The translations under genes and the position numbers were made by a program. A DNA stretch of 64,000 bases from Mucilaginibacter celer. GTDB lineage: Bacteria; Bacteroidota; Bacteroidia; Sphingobacteriales; Sphingobacteriaceae. This document shows positions 1 to 8,439 of the stretch, piece after piece (the first letter of the stretch is position 1; the number at the start of each line of letters is the position of its first letter). The stretch is from the NCBI RefSeq assembly GCF_003576455.2, contig NZ_CP032869.1:5642001-5706000 (forward strand). The letters run 5' to 3'. The notes beneath the pieces are model-generated. The model saw only the letters and a list, made by a program, of their open reading frames with translations, searched no databases and had not been told where the DNA came from.

Positions 1-242
1 TTATTGAAAGAATTAACAGCTTCCTGGCCGAGGAATTTGAGGTGGATGCAGAAAAAATGGTACCCACAGCAAATCTGAAAGAAACCCTTGATCTGGATAG
101 CCTTGATTATATCGACCTCGTAGTAGTAATTGAAAGCAATTTCGCGTTCAAGGTAAAGCCCGAAGATTTTACAGGCATCGTTACCTTCCAGGATTTTTAC
201 GATTACGTATTATCGCGCGTACAACCTAAGGAGCTTGTATAA
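1..242 (+). CDS. acyl carrier protein (5' end outside window)
   Basis: The reading frame is open from the first base of the window and stops at 240-242, so only the C-terminal ~79 residues are visible. It contains the phosphopantetheine attachment motif LDLDSLDYIDL, with the serine of DSL as the predicted 4'-phosphopantetheine site, followed by the helix II/III region of an acyl carrier protein. A GTG at 42 could be read as a start, but the frame continues upstream with ACP-like sequence (SFLAEEFEVDAEKM), so it is internal. The TAA stop overlaps the ATG of the next gene by one base, indicating translational coupling. It lies in an aryl-polyene (flexirubin-type) cluster and probably carries the growing chain or its starter; that assignment is inference from context. 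Confidence 0.88.
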   Translation, partial: IERINSFLAEEFEVDAEKMVPTANLKETLDLDSLDYIDLVVVIESNFAFKVKPEDFTGIVTFQDFYDYVLSRVQPKELV

Positions 243-1120
243 TGCCCGCCTGGCAGGGAAAATCAAAAGGCACAACCCTTGGTTACCGCATTTTTGTTAG
301 TGTTTTAAAAACGGCAGGCGTTAAGCCGGCTTATTTTATGCTGAGGTTTGTGGCACTTTACTACTTCCTGTTTTCGTGGCAAACATCCAAAGGCACGTAC
401 TATTATTTCCATAAGCGGCTCGGTTTTGGTAAGGTAAAATCTCTGTTTAAGCTTTATAGCAACTACTACCTGTTTGGGCAAAGTATAATCGATAAGGTGG
501 TGATCATGTCGGGCATCCCTAACAAGTTCACCTTTAATTTTGACGGGCGTGAAAACCTGCAGGCCATAGCAGCCATGAACCGCGGCGGATTACTGCTCAG
601 CGCGCACATTGGCAGCTGGGAAATAGCCGGCGAAATCCTCGACCATATCAAAAGCCGCATTAATATAGTAATGTTTGATGGTGAGGACAAGCAAATTAAG
701 CAGTACATGGACTCGGTAACCGGCGAGCGGAAAATAAACATCATTGTGATCAAAAACGATCTGTCGCATATTTTCCAGATCAACGCGGCCTTTCAAAATA
801 ACGAGCTGGTTTGTATGCATGCCGATAGGTTTATTGAGGGCAATAAAACCATAACCAGGGAGTTTTTAGGTGAGGAGGCGAAATTCCCGGCTGGCCCCTT
901 TGTAATGGCCGAAAAATTTAAAGTACCGGTAGCTTTTGTTTACGCCCTCAAGGAAAGTGCACTGCATTATCACTTTTTTTCGAGCCCGGTAAAAGATTAT
1001 TCGGACCTGCCCAAAGGCGAAGCTATGCAGCAGCTCACAACTGATTTTATAACCGGTTTTGAAAACAAAGTAAAAACGTACCCCGAACAATGGTACAACT
1101 ACTATAATTTTTGGCAATAA
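242..1120 (+). CDS. LpxL/HtrB-family lysophospholipid acyltransferase
   Basis: 292 residues, the usual size for lipid A biosynthesis acyltransferases of the LpxL/LpxM family. The catalytic HX4E motif is visible as H122-x4-E127 (SAHIGSWE), preceded by an N-terminal hydrophobic stretch (about 28-46) that would anchor it to the inner membrane. The start ATG overlaps the stop of the upstream ACP gene (TAATG). In aryl-polyene and flexirubin clusters such acyltransferases are thought to join the finished polyene or dialkylresorcinol to another acyl or lipid unit, so a role in esterifying the pigment is more likely here than lipid A synthesis. The family call is firm; the substrate is inferred from the neighbours. 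Confidence 0.87.
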   Translation: MPAWQGKSKGTTLGYRIFVSVLKTAGVKPAYFMLRFVALYYFLFSWQTSKGTYYYFHKRLGFGKVKSLFKLYSNYYLFGQSIIDKVVIMSGIPNKFTFNFDGRENLQAIAAMNRGGLLLSAHIGSWEIAGEILDHIKSRINIVMFDGEDKQIKQYMDSVTGERKINIIVIKNDLSHIFQINAAFQNNELVCMHADRFIEGNKTITREFLGEEAKFPAGPFVMAEKFKVPVAFVYALKESALHYHFFSSPVKDYSDLPKGEAMQQLTTDFITGFENKVKTYPEQWYNYYNFWQ

Positions 1121-1123
1121 GCA

Positions 1124-1546
1124 ATGACCTTACCAACAACCGATGTTTTGGCTTTAATACCCCAGCGATCGCCATTTGTAATGGTTGATACCCTGGTATC
1201 GGCATCCGAAGATACCACGCGCACCACACTGCTGGTATTGCCCGGTAATGTATTGGTAAACGATGGCGAACTAAGCGAAGCCGGGCTTACCGAAAACATC
1301 GCCCAAACAGCTGCGGCAGGTGCGGGATATGCGGCCCGGCAATTAAATAAACCCGTGCAACCGGGCTTTATAGGTGCGATAAAAAACCTGGGGGTGTTTG
1401 CCCTCCCAAAAGTTGGCGATACCATCGAAACTGAAGTTAAAATAGAGAACCAGGTTTTTGATGTAACCATCATTAAAGGAAAAATAACCTGCAAGGGCGA
1501 CACGTTAGCCCAATGCGAAATGAAAATATTTATTCAACCACAATAA
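1124..1546 (+). CDS. FabZ/ApeP-like hotdog dehydratase lacking the catalytic histidine
   Basis: 140 residues with a FabZ-type start (LIPQRSPFVMVD at 11-22) and the central helix region ENIAQTAAA (57-65) that carries the catalytic acid of FabZ/FabA dehydratases (E57 here). The segment that normally reads GHFPxxPxxPG is shortened and has Glu (GELSEAG, E49) where the catalytic His belongs; the whole protein contains no histidine. It therefore cannot form a normal His/Glu active site alone. In aryl-polyene systems ApeP is the comparable hotdog protein and works with ApeI. The partner here is probably the His-containing but Glu-less hotdog protein at 10626-10985. It lies 3 bp after the acyltransferase, in the same transcript. 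Confidence 0.85.
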   Translation: MTLPTTDVLALIPQRSPFVMVDTLVSASEDTTRTTLLVLPGNVLVNDGELSEAGLTENIAQTAAAGAGYAARQLNKPVQPGFIGAIKNLGVFALPKVGDTIETEVKIENQVFDVTIIKGKITCKGDTLAQCEMKIFIQPQ

Positions 1547-1554
1547 TATCAACC

Positions 1555-2199
1555 ATGAAAAAAACCGCAATTAAACTAAGTTTACTCATAGCATTATCAG
1601 GCTTGTTTATAAAACCGGCATCTGCCCAAACCAAAGCCGAGGTATTTGATAAAAAAACGCCGATTACCTGGTTAGGTCTTGATTTTTCGCAAATGAAATT
1701 TATTGGCTCGGAAGAGGCATACAGAAAAGAAGTGATCAACGCCGAGTTTGTTGGCAAGTACATCCCTATGTGGGAAAATTTCTTTTTAAAAGAGCCTAAA
1801 AAATATAACCCGGCAAGGGCGGTGCACCGCGATACCGTTCATTTTGCCATGAATGTAACCGAAAAAGTAAACAGTGCCATCACTAAAAACTTTTTTGATT
1901 CAGATCCCGGTCATTTTAAAACACTAACCGAAAAAGACATAGAAGCCCTTATCAAAAACTACGATTTTTTAGGCAATAAAGGGATCGGTATGTTATTGAT
2001 TGTTGAAGGGATGGACAAAGGCCGTGCGCAGGGCGGTGCCTGGATCACCTTTGTTGATATGGATAAAAAGACTGTATTATACACCGTTTTCCGCACAGGC
2101 AACAGCCGCGGGTTTGGTTTCAGAAATTACTGGGCACATCCATGGCCTGTAATTCTGGATGATTTTGGTTCTGATTTCGATTTGTTTAAAAAATACTAA
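1555..2199 (+). CDS. secreted protein of unknown function in pigment cluster
   Basis: About 214 residues from the ATG at 1555, which gives a clean Sec signal peptide (KK, hydrophobic LSLLIALSGLFI, then PASAQ). An upstream in-frame ATG at 1513 would put 14 unrelated residues in front of the signal peptide and lies inside the previous gene, so 1555 is preferred. The mature part is mixed charged/aromatic with a conserved-looking C-terminal block (GMLLIVEGMDKGRAQGG, RNYWAHPWPVILDDF) and no cysteines or membrane segments. I do not recognise a characterised family. Its position inside the pigment operon and its periplasmic location suggest a part in export or outer-membrane assembly of the pigment, but this is only contextual. 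Confidence 0.75.
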   Translation: MKKTAIKLSLLIALSGLFIKPASAQTKAEVFDKKTPITWLGLDFSQMKFIGSEEAYRKEVINAEFVGKYIPMWENFFLKEPKKYNPARAVHRDTVHFAMNVTEKVNSAITKNFFDSDPGHFKTLTEKDIEALIKNYDFLGNKGIGMLLIVEGMDKGRAQGGAWITFVDMDKKTVLYTVFRTGNSRGFGFRNYWAHPWPVILDDFGSDFDLFKKY

Positions 2200-2210
2200 G
2201 CCCGGGCGTT

Positions 2211-2636
2211 TTGCAGCAATCGTTAACAAATACTATCGAAATAGAAGTTAAATTCAGTGATGTGGATATGCTGGGCGTGGTTTGGCATGGCAACTACATC
2301 CGCTATTTTGAAGATGGCCGCGAAGCTTTCGGCAAACAATATGGCCTGGGTTATATGGATGTATATAACGCGGGCTATGTTGTGCCTATTGTTAACGTTA
2401 ATTGCGATTATAAACGGTTTTTGAAGTACGAAGACAGGGTGATTATCGAAACCACCTACACACCTACCGAATCGGCAAAGATTAATTTTACCTATCGCCT
2501 GCTCAATGCCCAAACCGGCGAACTGATAGTAAAAGGCTCGACCGTACAGGTATTTGTGCGCCGCGATAATTTTGAACTGCAACTTACCAATCCGGATTTT
2601 TTTATGGATTGGAAACAGCAACAAGGTTTGATATAA
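2211..2636 (+). CDS. acyl-CoA/ACP thioesterase-like hotdog protein (4HBT/YbgC type)
   Basis: 141 residues from a TTG start 11 bp after the previous stop; no better ATG exists before the conserved region. It has the 4-hydroxybenzoyl-CoA thioesterase signature: FSDVDMLGVVWHGNYIRYFEDGREAF, with the Asp of the DxxGVVxHxxY-type motif and the conserved His-Gly-Asn-Tyr. The family hydrolyses thioesters or catalyses related acyl transfer in type II FAS/PKS pathways. In aryl-polyene clusters a thioesterase of this type is thought to release or proofread ACP-bound chains. Motif, length and context agree; the exact substrate is unknown. Confidence 0.85.
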   Translation: MQQSLTNTIEIEVKFSDVDMLGVVWHGNYIRYFEDGREAFGKQYGLGYMDVYNAGYVVPIVNVNCDYKRFLKYEDRVIIETTYTPTESAKINFTYRLLNAQTGELIVKGSTVQVFVRRDNFELQLTNPDFFMDWKQQQGLI

Positions 2637-2645
2637 AGGAGCGTG

Positions 2646-3782
2646 ATGAAGAAGGTTTACCTTGTTGCTGATAATATTACCTCGCCGCTGGGCGCCACCA
2701 CTGCTCAAAATTTTGAGCACCTGGTTAACGGCGTTACGGGCGTGAGGCAACATGATAACGAAACCTTGTCCGATGATCCCTTTTTTGCAGCGCTATTTGA
2801 AAAAGGATATTTTCAAACCGATGAACGCTGGACGAAGTTCGAGCATCTCATCATTGCTTCATTAACTGAAACCCTGTTTGGAGTAGATAAAAATATCGCG
2901 GGCAAAAACACCGTCCTGATCATTTCTACCACCAAAGGCAATATCAGCCTGCTGGAAACCGAAACACCTGGCCCCGAACTGGATGTACGGATAGCGCTGC
3001 ATACCTCGGCAAAAAAAATAGCCCGGCATTTTGGTTTTGTAAACGAGCCTATAGTTATTTCACATGCCTGTATTTCAGGTTTAGCCGCCATGATTACCGG
3101 AATGAGGTTAATCCAATCCGGCCAGTATGACCATGCGGTAGTTGCCGGGGCCGATGTGATCTCAAAATTTGTGCTTTCGGGTTTTCAATCGTTTCAGGCT
3201 GTTAGTCCGGCTTTGTGTAAGCCATTTGATGTTGACAGGGATGGCATTAATTTAGGCGAAGGTGCGGCAACAGTTATTCTATCGGAAATAAAAACAGAAG
3301 ATGAGGCTATTGAATTAGTTTCGGGTACAATTAGTAATGATGCTAATCATATTTCAGGTCCATCACGTGCCGGCGAAGAGTTATATTATGCCATTAACAA
3401 AGCGATAGATGCGGGCGGATTGAAACCGGAGGATATTGATTTTATATCCGCCCATGGCACAGCAACCGTTTATAACGATGAGATGGAAGCCAAAGCAGTA
3501 ACGCTGGCCGGTCTGCAGCATACGCCGCTGAATAGCCTTAAAGGTTTTTACGGGCATACTTTAGGCGCTTCGGGCCTGATAGAGGCCATTATCTCGGCAC
3601 AATCATTAAAACAAAATATAATTATTCCAACCCAAGGCTTCAACAAACAGGGCGATGATAACCCGGTAAATGTTTGCAGCCAACCTATATCAAAACCGCT
3701 TAACAACTGCCTCAAAATAGCCTCGGGCTTTGGGGGCTGTAACGCGGCTATCATCCTAACCAAATCACAAAAGGAAATATAA
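2646..3782 (+). CDS. beta-ketoacyl-ACP synthase (FabF-type KAS II)
   Basis: 378 residues from the ATG at 2646; a GTG immediately before it is possible, but the AAAGGA Shine-Dalgarno at 2635-2640 is better spaced for the ATG. The catalytic triad is intact: C142 in SHACISG, H270 in HGTAT and H304 in GHTLGASG, plus the GEGA loop. It would catalyse decarboxylative Claisen condensation during polyene chain elongation on the ACPs of this cluster. It is one of two ketosynthases in the window with a complete triad, the other being at 6187-7386. It lies 4 bp before the flavoenzyme gene in one operon. Confidence 0.92.
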   Translation: MKKVYLVADNITSPLGATTAQNFEHLVNGVTGVRQHDNETLSDDPFFAALFEKGYFQTDERWTKFEHLIIASLTETLFGVDKNIAGKNTVLIISTTKGNISLLETETPGPELDVRIALHTSAKKIARHFGFVNEPIVISHACISGLAAMITGMRLIQSGQYDHAVVAGADVISKFVLSGFQSFQAVSPALCKPFDVDRDGINLGEGAATVILSEIKTEDEAIELVSGTISNDANHISGPSRAGEELYYAINKAIDAGGLKPEDIDFISAHGTATVYNDEMEAKAVTLAGLQHTPLNSLKGFYGHTLGASGLIEAIISAQSLKQNIIIPTQGFNKQGDDNPVNVCSQPISKPLNNCLKIASGFGGCNAAIILTKSQKEI

Positions 3783-3786
3783 TAAT

Positions 3787-5067
3787 ATGAACACAGAACA
3801 GGTAGACGTACTGGTAATAGGTGCCGGCCCGGCCGGAACGGTAGCCGCATCCATTGTACACCACGCAGGCTTCAAAGTAAAAATTGTAGAGAAACAGCTT
3901 TTCCCCCGCTTTGTAATTGGTGAAAGCTTGCTGCCACGCTGTATGGAAGCGCTTGCCGAAGCCGGTTTTATAGATGCCGTAACCGAAAAAGGCTTTCAGC
4001 AAAAAGCAGGTGCCAAGTTTGTAAAAGACGGTGAAATTTGCGATTACCAGTTTGCCGATCAGTTTACCCCCGGCTATAACTGGACCTGGCAGGTGCCCCG
4101 TGCCGATTTTGATAAAACCCTTGCCGATACGGTTGGGCAAATGGGTGTGCCTGTGCATTACGAGACTTCCGTTACCAACATCGTTTTCAACGGCCAGGAT
4201 TCGGTTACTACCGTAGAGGATAAAGATGGCAAGCAAACCGAGATTGCGGCCCGCTTTATTATTGATGGCAGCGGTTACGGCCGTGTGATCCCTAAACTAT
4301 TCAATCTCGACAGGCCATCTACTCAGGTTCCACGCAAGGCCTTGTTTGTGCACACAGTTGATAAAAAACGTTCGATGGCCGATGAGCCAAACCGTATTAC
4401 CATTGTGGTGCACCAGCCCGGCGTTTGGATCTGGATTATTCCTTTTGCCAATGGCATTACCTCGCTGGGTTTTGTGGGCAACCCGGAGTTTTTTAAGCAA
4501 TACGAGGGTACGGATGAAGAAATTTTACGCGGCCTGATCGCTTCGCAGCCTTATTTTGCCGAGCGGTTTGAGGATGTAGAGTTCGCATTTGCTCCTAAAA
4601 CTTTAGAGTCGTGGTCGGCTACTACCGATAAGTTTTATGGTGATGGTTTTGTGCTTACTGGCAACGTAACCGAGTTTTTAGATCCGATATTTTCATCGGG
4701 GGTAATGCTGGCAACCGTATCGAGCCAGACAGCCGCCAAACTGGTTATCCGCAAACTGAATGGCGAGGCGGTAGATTGGGATACAGAATATATGCAACAT
4801 ATGATGCAGGGGGTAGACACATTCCGTTCGTATGTTACGTCGTGGTATGAGGGTGTGCTGGATACCATATTCTTTTCTAACAATCAGGACCCGCTTGTTA
4901 AAAGCCAGATTTGCTCGGTACTGGCAGGTTATGTTTGGGATCTGGATAATCCTTATGTTAAAAATCATGAAACAGCTCTGCACAAACTGGCCCGCACTAT
5001 TACCCTGAGGGATATGGTTGAATTTGGAGCAGAAAGCGGAACGCTTGAGGCCGAAAGCAAATTATAA
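3787..5067 (+). CDS. FAD-dependent halogenase-like oxidoreductase
   Basis: 426 residues. The N-terminus has the Rossmann GxGxxG dinucleotide motif (VIGAGPAGTVAA) and the GESLLP segment of the tryptophan-halogenase/geranylgeranyl-reductase superfamily. Two motifs typical of flavin-dependent halogenases are present: WxWxIP (WIWIIP, near residue 216) and FxxPxxSxG (FLDPIFSSG, near residue 298). A lysine in GFQQKAGAKF could be the catalytic lysine. It would use reduced FAD from a separate reductase. In flexirubin biosynthesis such an enzyme could chlorinate or hydroxylate the aryl head group; chlorinated flexirubins are known from some Bacteroidota. Whether it halogenates or only hydroxylates cannot be decided from sequence. 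Confidence 0.85.
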   Translation: MNTEQVDVLVIGAGPAGTVAASIVHHAGFKVKIVEKQLFPRFVIGESLLPRCMEALAEAGFIDAVTEKGFQQKAGAKFVKDGEICDYQFADQFTPGYNWTWQVPRADFDKTLADTVGQMGVPVHYETSVTNIVFNGQDSVTTVEDKDGKQTEIAARFIIDGSGYGRVIPKLFNLDRPSTQVPRKALFVHTVDKKRSMADEPNRITIVVHQPGVWIWIIPFANGITSLGFVGNPEFFKQYEGTDEEILRGLIASQPYFAERFEDVEFAFAPKTLESWSATTDKFYGDGFVLTGNVTEFLDPIFSSGVMLATVSSQTAAKLVIRKLNGEAVDWDTEYMQHMMQGVDTFRSYVTSWYEGVLDTIFFSNNQDPLVKSQICSVLAGYVWDLDNPYVKNHETALHKLARTITLRDMVEFGAESGTLEAESKL

Positions 5068-5090
5068 TCATTTACAAAACGCAGCATTAA

Positions 5091-5723
5091 TTGAACCCGC
5101 AGTTTTACATATCATCCCATTGCAGTATCAATCAAAACACCGTTCGTTATAATAACGAAGTGGTGTTTGCTGCTGCCGATAATGATATTGCCTCTTTTTT
5201 GCTTTCGGTTTACCAGCACCTTGGGGTAAAATATCCTAAGTTTTATAAAATGGACAACCTGGCCAAACTGGGCTGGCTTGCCGCCGACGTGTTGCTGAAA
5301 GATTTTGATAAAACTAAATATCAACCTACGGATATCGGCGTGGTGTTAACCAATGCCGGTTCGAGCCTCGATGCGGATAAACGGTATTTTGAATCGACAA
5401 AGGACATAGCAAGCCCGGCGCTGTTTGTGTACACGCTGCCTAATATTGTTATCGGCGAGATCTGCATCCGTCATCATTTTAAAGGCGAAAACGCATTTTA
5501 TATTTTTGAACGGTTTGATGCTGATTTTATCGCTCGCTATGTTTCCCTTTTATTGGAAACAGGACAAATGCAAGCTTGTATTTGTGGTTGGGTTGAAATG
5601 ACCTCGACCGATTACAAAGCTGTTTTGTTTTTGGTGGAAAAGCACAAAAAAGAAAATTCAATACTTTTCGATGCAGCAAGCATTGAAGAGAAATTCATTG
5701 CCGTTGGTTTTAACCAACGGTAA
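5091..5723 (+). CDS. short, degenerate ketosynthase-like protein
   Basis: 210 residues from a TTG start. It resembles only the N-terminal half of a beta-ketoacyl synthase (the segment SPALFVYTLPNIVIGEI matches the region before the nucleophile) and shows neither a nucleophile cysteine in context nor the HGT and GHT histidine motifs. It is therefore probably non-catalytic, perhaps a chain-length or scaffold partner of the complete ketosynthases. The last codons (IAVGFNQR, stop) come from the left arm of a palindromic repeat at 5694-5839, so the present C-terminus may not be ancestral. The thiolase-fold assignment is moderate; the role is inferred from the operon. Confidence 0.7.
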   Translation: MNPQFYISSHCSINQNTVRYNNEVVFAAADNDIASFLLSVYQHLGVKYPKFYKMDNLAKLGWLAADVLLKDFDKTKYQPTDIGVVLTNAGSSLDADKRYFESTKDIASPALFVYTLPNIVIGEICIRHHFKGENAFYIFERFDADFIARYVSLLLETGQMQACICGWVEMTSTDYKAVLFLVEKHKKENSILFDAASIEEKFIAVGFNQR

Positions 5724-5839
5724 CTGTTAAGGGGGCCCATTCCGGGCTTTAGCCCAAATACGCCATTCGAGGGGGACTTGGGCTAAAGCCCCTCGTGTTC
5801 AAATTCATTATTCCGTTGGCTAAAGCCAACGGCAATGAA
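5694..5839. repeat. composite palindromic repeat (REP-like) between KS-like gene and ACP
   Basis: A 14-bp perfect inverted repeat (TTCATTGCCGTTGG at 5694-5707 and its complement at 5826-5839) encloses further palindromes: CCGTTGG/CCAACGG around 5701-5720, GGGCTTTAGCCC/GGGCTAAAGCCC, and CCGTTGGCTAAAGCCAACGG at the right end. The left arm supplies the final codons and stop of the upstream gene. This nested hairpin design is typical of REP/BIME-type dispersed repeats. Confidence 0.75.
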
Positions 5840-5916
5840 GTAATAGTTGGCTAAATAGAAATAAAGAAACCTCAAAGGTTTCGCAGAAAATATTAATAAA
5901 ATTTACAGTACAGCAA

Positions 5917-6180
5917 ATGGATAAATTAATCGCCGATCTGAAAGAGCAGATCATTGAGCAGTTGAACTTACAGGATGTAAAGCCGGAGGATATAGGCGAT
6001 GATCAGCCGCTTTTTGGTGATGGCCTTGGTTTGGATTCGATAGACGCTTTAGAACTGATCGTATTATTGCAGCAGAAGTATAAAGTAAAGCTATCCAATG
6101 CCGAGGACGGCCCGAAAATTTTCCGGTCGGTACGCACCATTGCGGAGTTTATTGAGGAATATAAAGCTTCGAACGCCTAA
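5917..6180 (+). CDS. acyl carrier protein
   Basis: 87 residues with the phosphopantetheine attachment motif GLDSIDALEL (serine of DSI as acceptor) and typical ACP helices. The N-terminal part (LKEQIIEQLNLQDVKPEDIGDDQPLFGDGLGLDS) fits type II FAS/PKS carrier proteins. The gap to the upstream gene is occupied by a palindromic repeat; the next gene, a ketosynthase, starts 6 bp downstream, so the ACP and ketosynthase are probably co-translated. Function: carries the growing polyene chain between the ketosynthases, ketoreductase and dehydratase. Two ACPs are normal for aryl-polyene clusters. Confidence 0.92.
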   Translation: MDKLIADLKEQIIEQLNLQDVKPEDIGDDQPLFGDGLGLDSIDALELIVLLQQKYKVKLSNAEDGPKIFRSVRTIAEFIEEYKASNA

Positions 6181-6186
6181 GCAAAA

Positions 6187-7386
6187 ATGGAGCAACCTGT
6201 ATTCATAGCCGGCCTTGGGGTAATTTCGGCCATAGGTAACACTGTGGCCCAAAACCTGCTGTCGCTTGAATTAGGTAAAACAGGCATTGCGCCTATCCAA
6301 TACCTGGATACGGAGCACCGGCATGAGTTTCCGGTTGGTGAAGTTAAGCTGAGCAATGGAGAGCTTAACGAGCTATCGGGATTTAAACCAGGCATTAGTC
6401 GCACCGCTTTGCTTAGTTTAGTTGCAGCAACAGAAGCACTTGCCGATGCCGGCTTAGAAAACTTCGCTAAGCTGCGAACAGGCTTCGTCTCTGCCAACAC
6501 CGTTGGCGGCATGGACAAAACCGAAGATTTTTTCAGGGATTTTTTACCCGACGATGCTAAAGGCCGCCTGCGCAATGTGATCAACCATGAGTGCGGGGCT
6601 GTTACCAATTTAGTTGCCGATAAGCTTGGCATCAGAGATTACATAAGCACTATCAGTACAGCCTGTTCATCATCGGCCAACGCCATTATGTACGGGGCAA
6701 GGCTCATCAAAAACAACCTGCTGGATGTGGTGATAGCCGGAGGAACCGATGCACTCACCCGTTTCACGCTGAACGGGTTCAATACCCTCATGATACTGGA
6801 TAAGCAACCCTGCCAACCGTTTGACGCCAAGCGCCGGGGGCTTAACCTTGGCGAGGGGGCAGGTTATGTGGTGCTGGTTTCTGAACGGGTAGCTTCTTCT
6901 ATAAAAAAGGAACTTTATTGTAAGCTAAGCGGCTATTGCAATGCCAACGATGCTTATCACCAAACAGCATCATCACCGGATGGTACGGGTTCATTGCTGG
7001 CGATGGAAGGTGCGCTTAAAAAAGCGGCTCTGCAACCAAATAATATTAGCTACATCAATTTACACGGCACAGGTACGCAAAACAACGATAGTTCGGAAGG
7101 GGCGGCCATTAGCCAATTATTTGCAGGGCATTATCCTAAAATGAGCTCGACCAAGGCCTTTACCGGGCATACGCTCGGGGCCAGCGGCGGCATCGAGGCG
7201 GTTTATTCGGCATTGGCTGTTCAAAAAGGATTGATCTATCCAAACCTGAAATTTGAAACGCCAATGGAAGGCTTGCCATTTACACCCGAAACACGCTTTT
7301 CCAAACAGCCGGAAATAAAACATGTGCTATCCAACTCTTTCGGGTTTGGAGGTAATTGTTCATCATTAATATTTTCAAAACTATAG
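6187..7386 (+). CDS. beta-ketoacyl-ACP synthase (KS-alpha-like)
   Basis: 399 residues, full length for FabF. The nucleophile is C160 in STACSSSAN, with H293 in HGTGTQNND and H328 in GHTLGASGG; the GEGAGYVVL loop is also present. It is followed after 3 bp by a ketosynthase-like protein without nucleophile, reproducing the KS-alpha/chain-length-factor pairing of type II polyketide systems and the ApeO/ApeC arrangement of aryl-polyene clusters. It would be the main elongating ketosynthase acting on the adjacent ACP. The function is well supported by motifs and order. Confidence 0.93.
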   Translation: MEQPVFIAGLGVISAIGNTVAQNLLSLELGKTGIAPIQYLDTEHRHEFPVGEVKLSNGELNELSGFKPGISRTALLSLVAATEALADAGLENFAKLRTGFVSANTVGGMDKTEDFFRDFLPDDAKGRLRNVINHECGAVTNLVADKLGIRDYISTISTACSSSANAIMYGARLIKNNLLDVVIAGGTDALTRFTLNGFNTLMILDKQPCQPFDAKRRGLNLGEGAGYVVLVSERVASSIKKELYCKLSGYCNANDAYHQTASSPDGTGSLLAMEGALKKAALQPNNISYINLHGTGTQNNDSSEGAAISQLFAGHYPKMSSTKAFTGHTLGASGGIEAVYSALAVQKGLIYPNLKFETPMEGLPFTPETRFSKQPEIKHVLSNSFGFGGNCSSLIFSKL

Positions 7387-7389
7387 GCG

Positions 7390-8439
7390 ATGTACATCAG
7401 GGCAGCAAGCAATATATCGCCACAAAACACTTTCGGTAATCAATCCTTTCTTCAGGAATTGGTTGAATACACTGGCGACAAACTTACCTGTATCGAACCG
7501 GATTATAAATCGCTGATCGATCCGAAACTCATCCGCCGTATGAGCCGCATCATTAAAATGGGCGTGGCCGCAGGGATGGATTGTTTGCAGCAGGCAGGCA
7601 TTGATGCGCCTGATGCCATTGTTACCGGTACAGCTTACGGCTGCCTGGAAGATACCAATACTTTCGTCAGCAAAATGGTACAGCAAAACGAAGACGCCCT
7701 TGCACCAACTGCGTTTATCCAATCCACCCATAATACCATCAGCGCGCAGATAGCCTTGCTGCTGCAATGCCACCGGTACAATAATACGTTTGTTAATGGC
7801 GGCGCCTCTTTTGAAAATGCCTTGCTTGATGCTATGATGCTGCTAAACGAAGGCGAAGCGAATACGGTGCTTGCCGGAGGGATAGATGAGATCACTGCAA
7901 ACAGCCATGCCATTTTAAGCAGGATGGGCTCATATCGTCGCCAACCCACTTCAAGCCTTAGCCTTCTCCATTGCCCCGGAAAAGGAACAATGGCTGGCGA
8001 AGGTTCAGCTTTTTTCCTGTTGAGTAATGATGCTTCAGGTAATGATCTGGCCAAAATAGATGCGGTATCCGGCTTTTATAAACCGGATAATTTAAGCGAG
8101 ATTGAGCAGCGCATTAACAATTTCCTATCAGCACAAAATATCAGCATTAATGATATTGATACAATCATTACCGGTAAAAATGGGTATACTGTTAATGATG
8201 GCATTTATGGGCAATTGAATCAGTTGCTTTTTGCCAACACGCCAACCATCAACTATAAACACCTTTGCGGCGAATACCCAACCTCATCGGCATTTGCCTT
8301 TTGGCTTGCTGCTAATGCCCTCAAAAATGGCGGTTTTCCGCCAACAATAAGCAGCGCAACTATACCGTTAAAAAAAGTGCTTATCTATAATCATTACCAA
8401 AATATTCATCACTCGTTAATCCTGCTTTCCGCATGTTAA
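7390..8439 (+). CDS. ketosynthase chain-length-factor-like protein
   Basis: 349 residues. It carries the short-KS features seen in the N-terminal domain of ApeC-type proteins (FIQSTHNTISAQIALL at 109-124, a highly characteristic block), but the nucleophile elbow reads VNGGASFENAL, with glycine at the cysteine position (about residue 138). HGT and GHT histidine motifs are not recognisable. It is therefore predicted to be the non-catalytic partner of the adjacent KS (6187-7386), setting chain length in a heterodimer. The gene starts 3 bp after the KS and its stop overlaps the next start by 7 bp, so the stoichiometry may be translationally coupled. Confidence 0.85.
   Translation: MYIRAASNISPQNTFGNQSFLQELVEYTGDKLTCIEPDYKSLIDPKLIRRMSRIIKMGVAAGMDCLQQAGIDAPDAIVTGTAYGCLEDTNTFVSKMVQQNEDALAPTAFIQSTHNTISAQIALLLQCHRYNNTFVNGGASFENALLDAMMLLNEGEANTVLAGGIDEITANSHAILSRMGSYRRQPTSSLSLLHCPGKGTMAGEGSAFFLLSNDASGNDLAKIDAVSGFYKPDNLSEIEQRINNFLSAQNISINDIDTIITGKNGYTVNDGIYGQLNQLLFANTPTINYKHLCGEYPTSSAFAFWLAANALKNGGFPPTISSATIPLKKVLIYNHYQNIHHSLILLSAC

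Noticed and set aside
5694-5839. Possible transposable element with target duplication
   Set aside because: The outer 14-bp arms are perfect, but no direct repeat flanks them, so I keep it as a REP-like repeat only.
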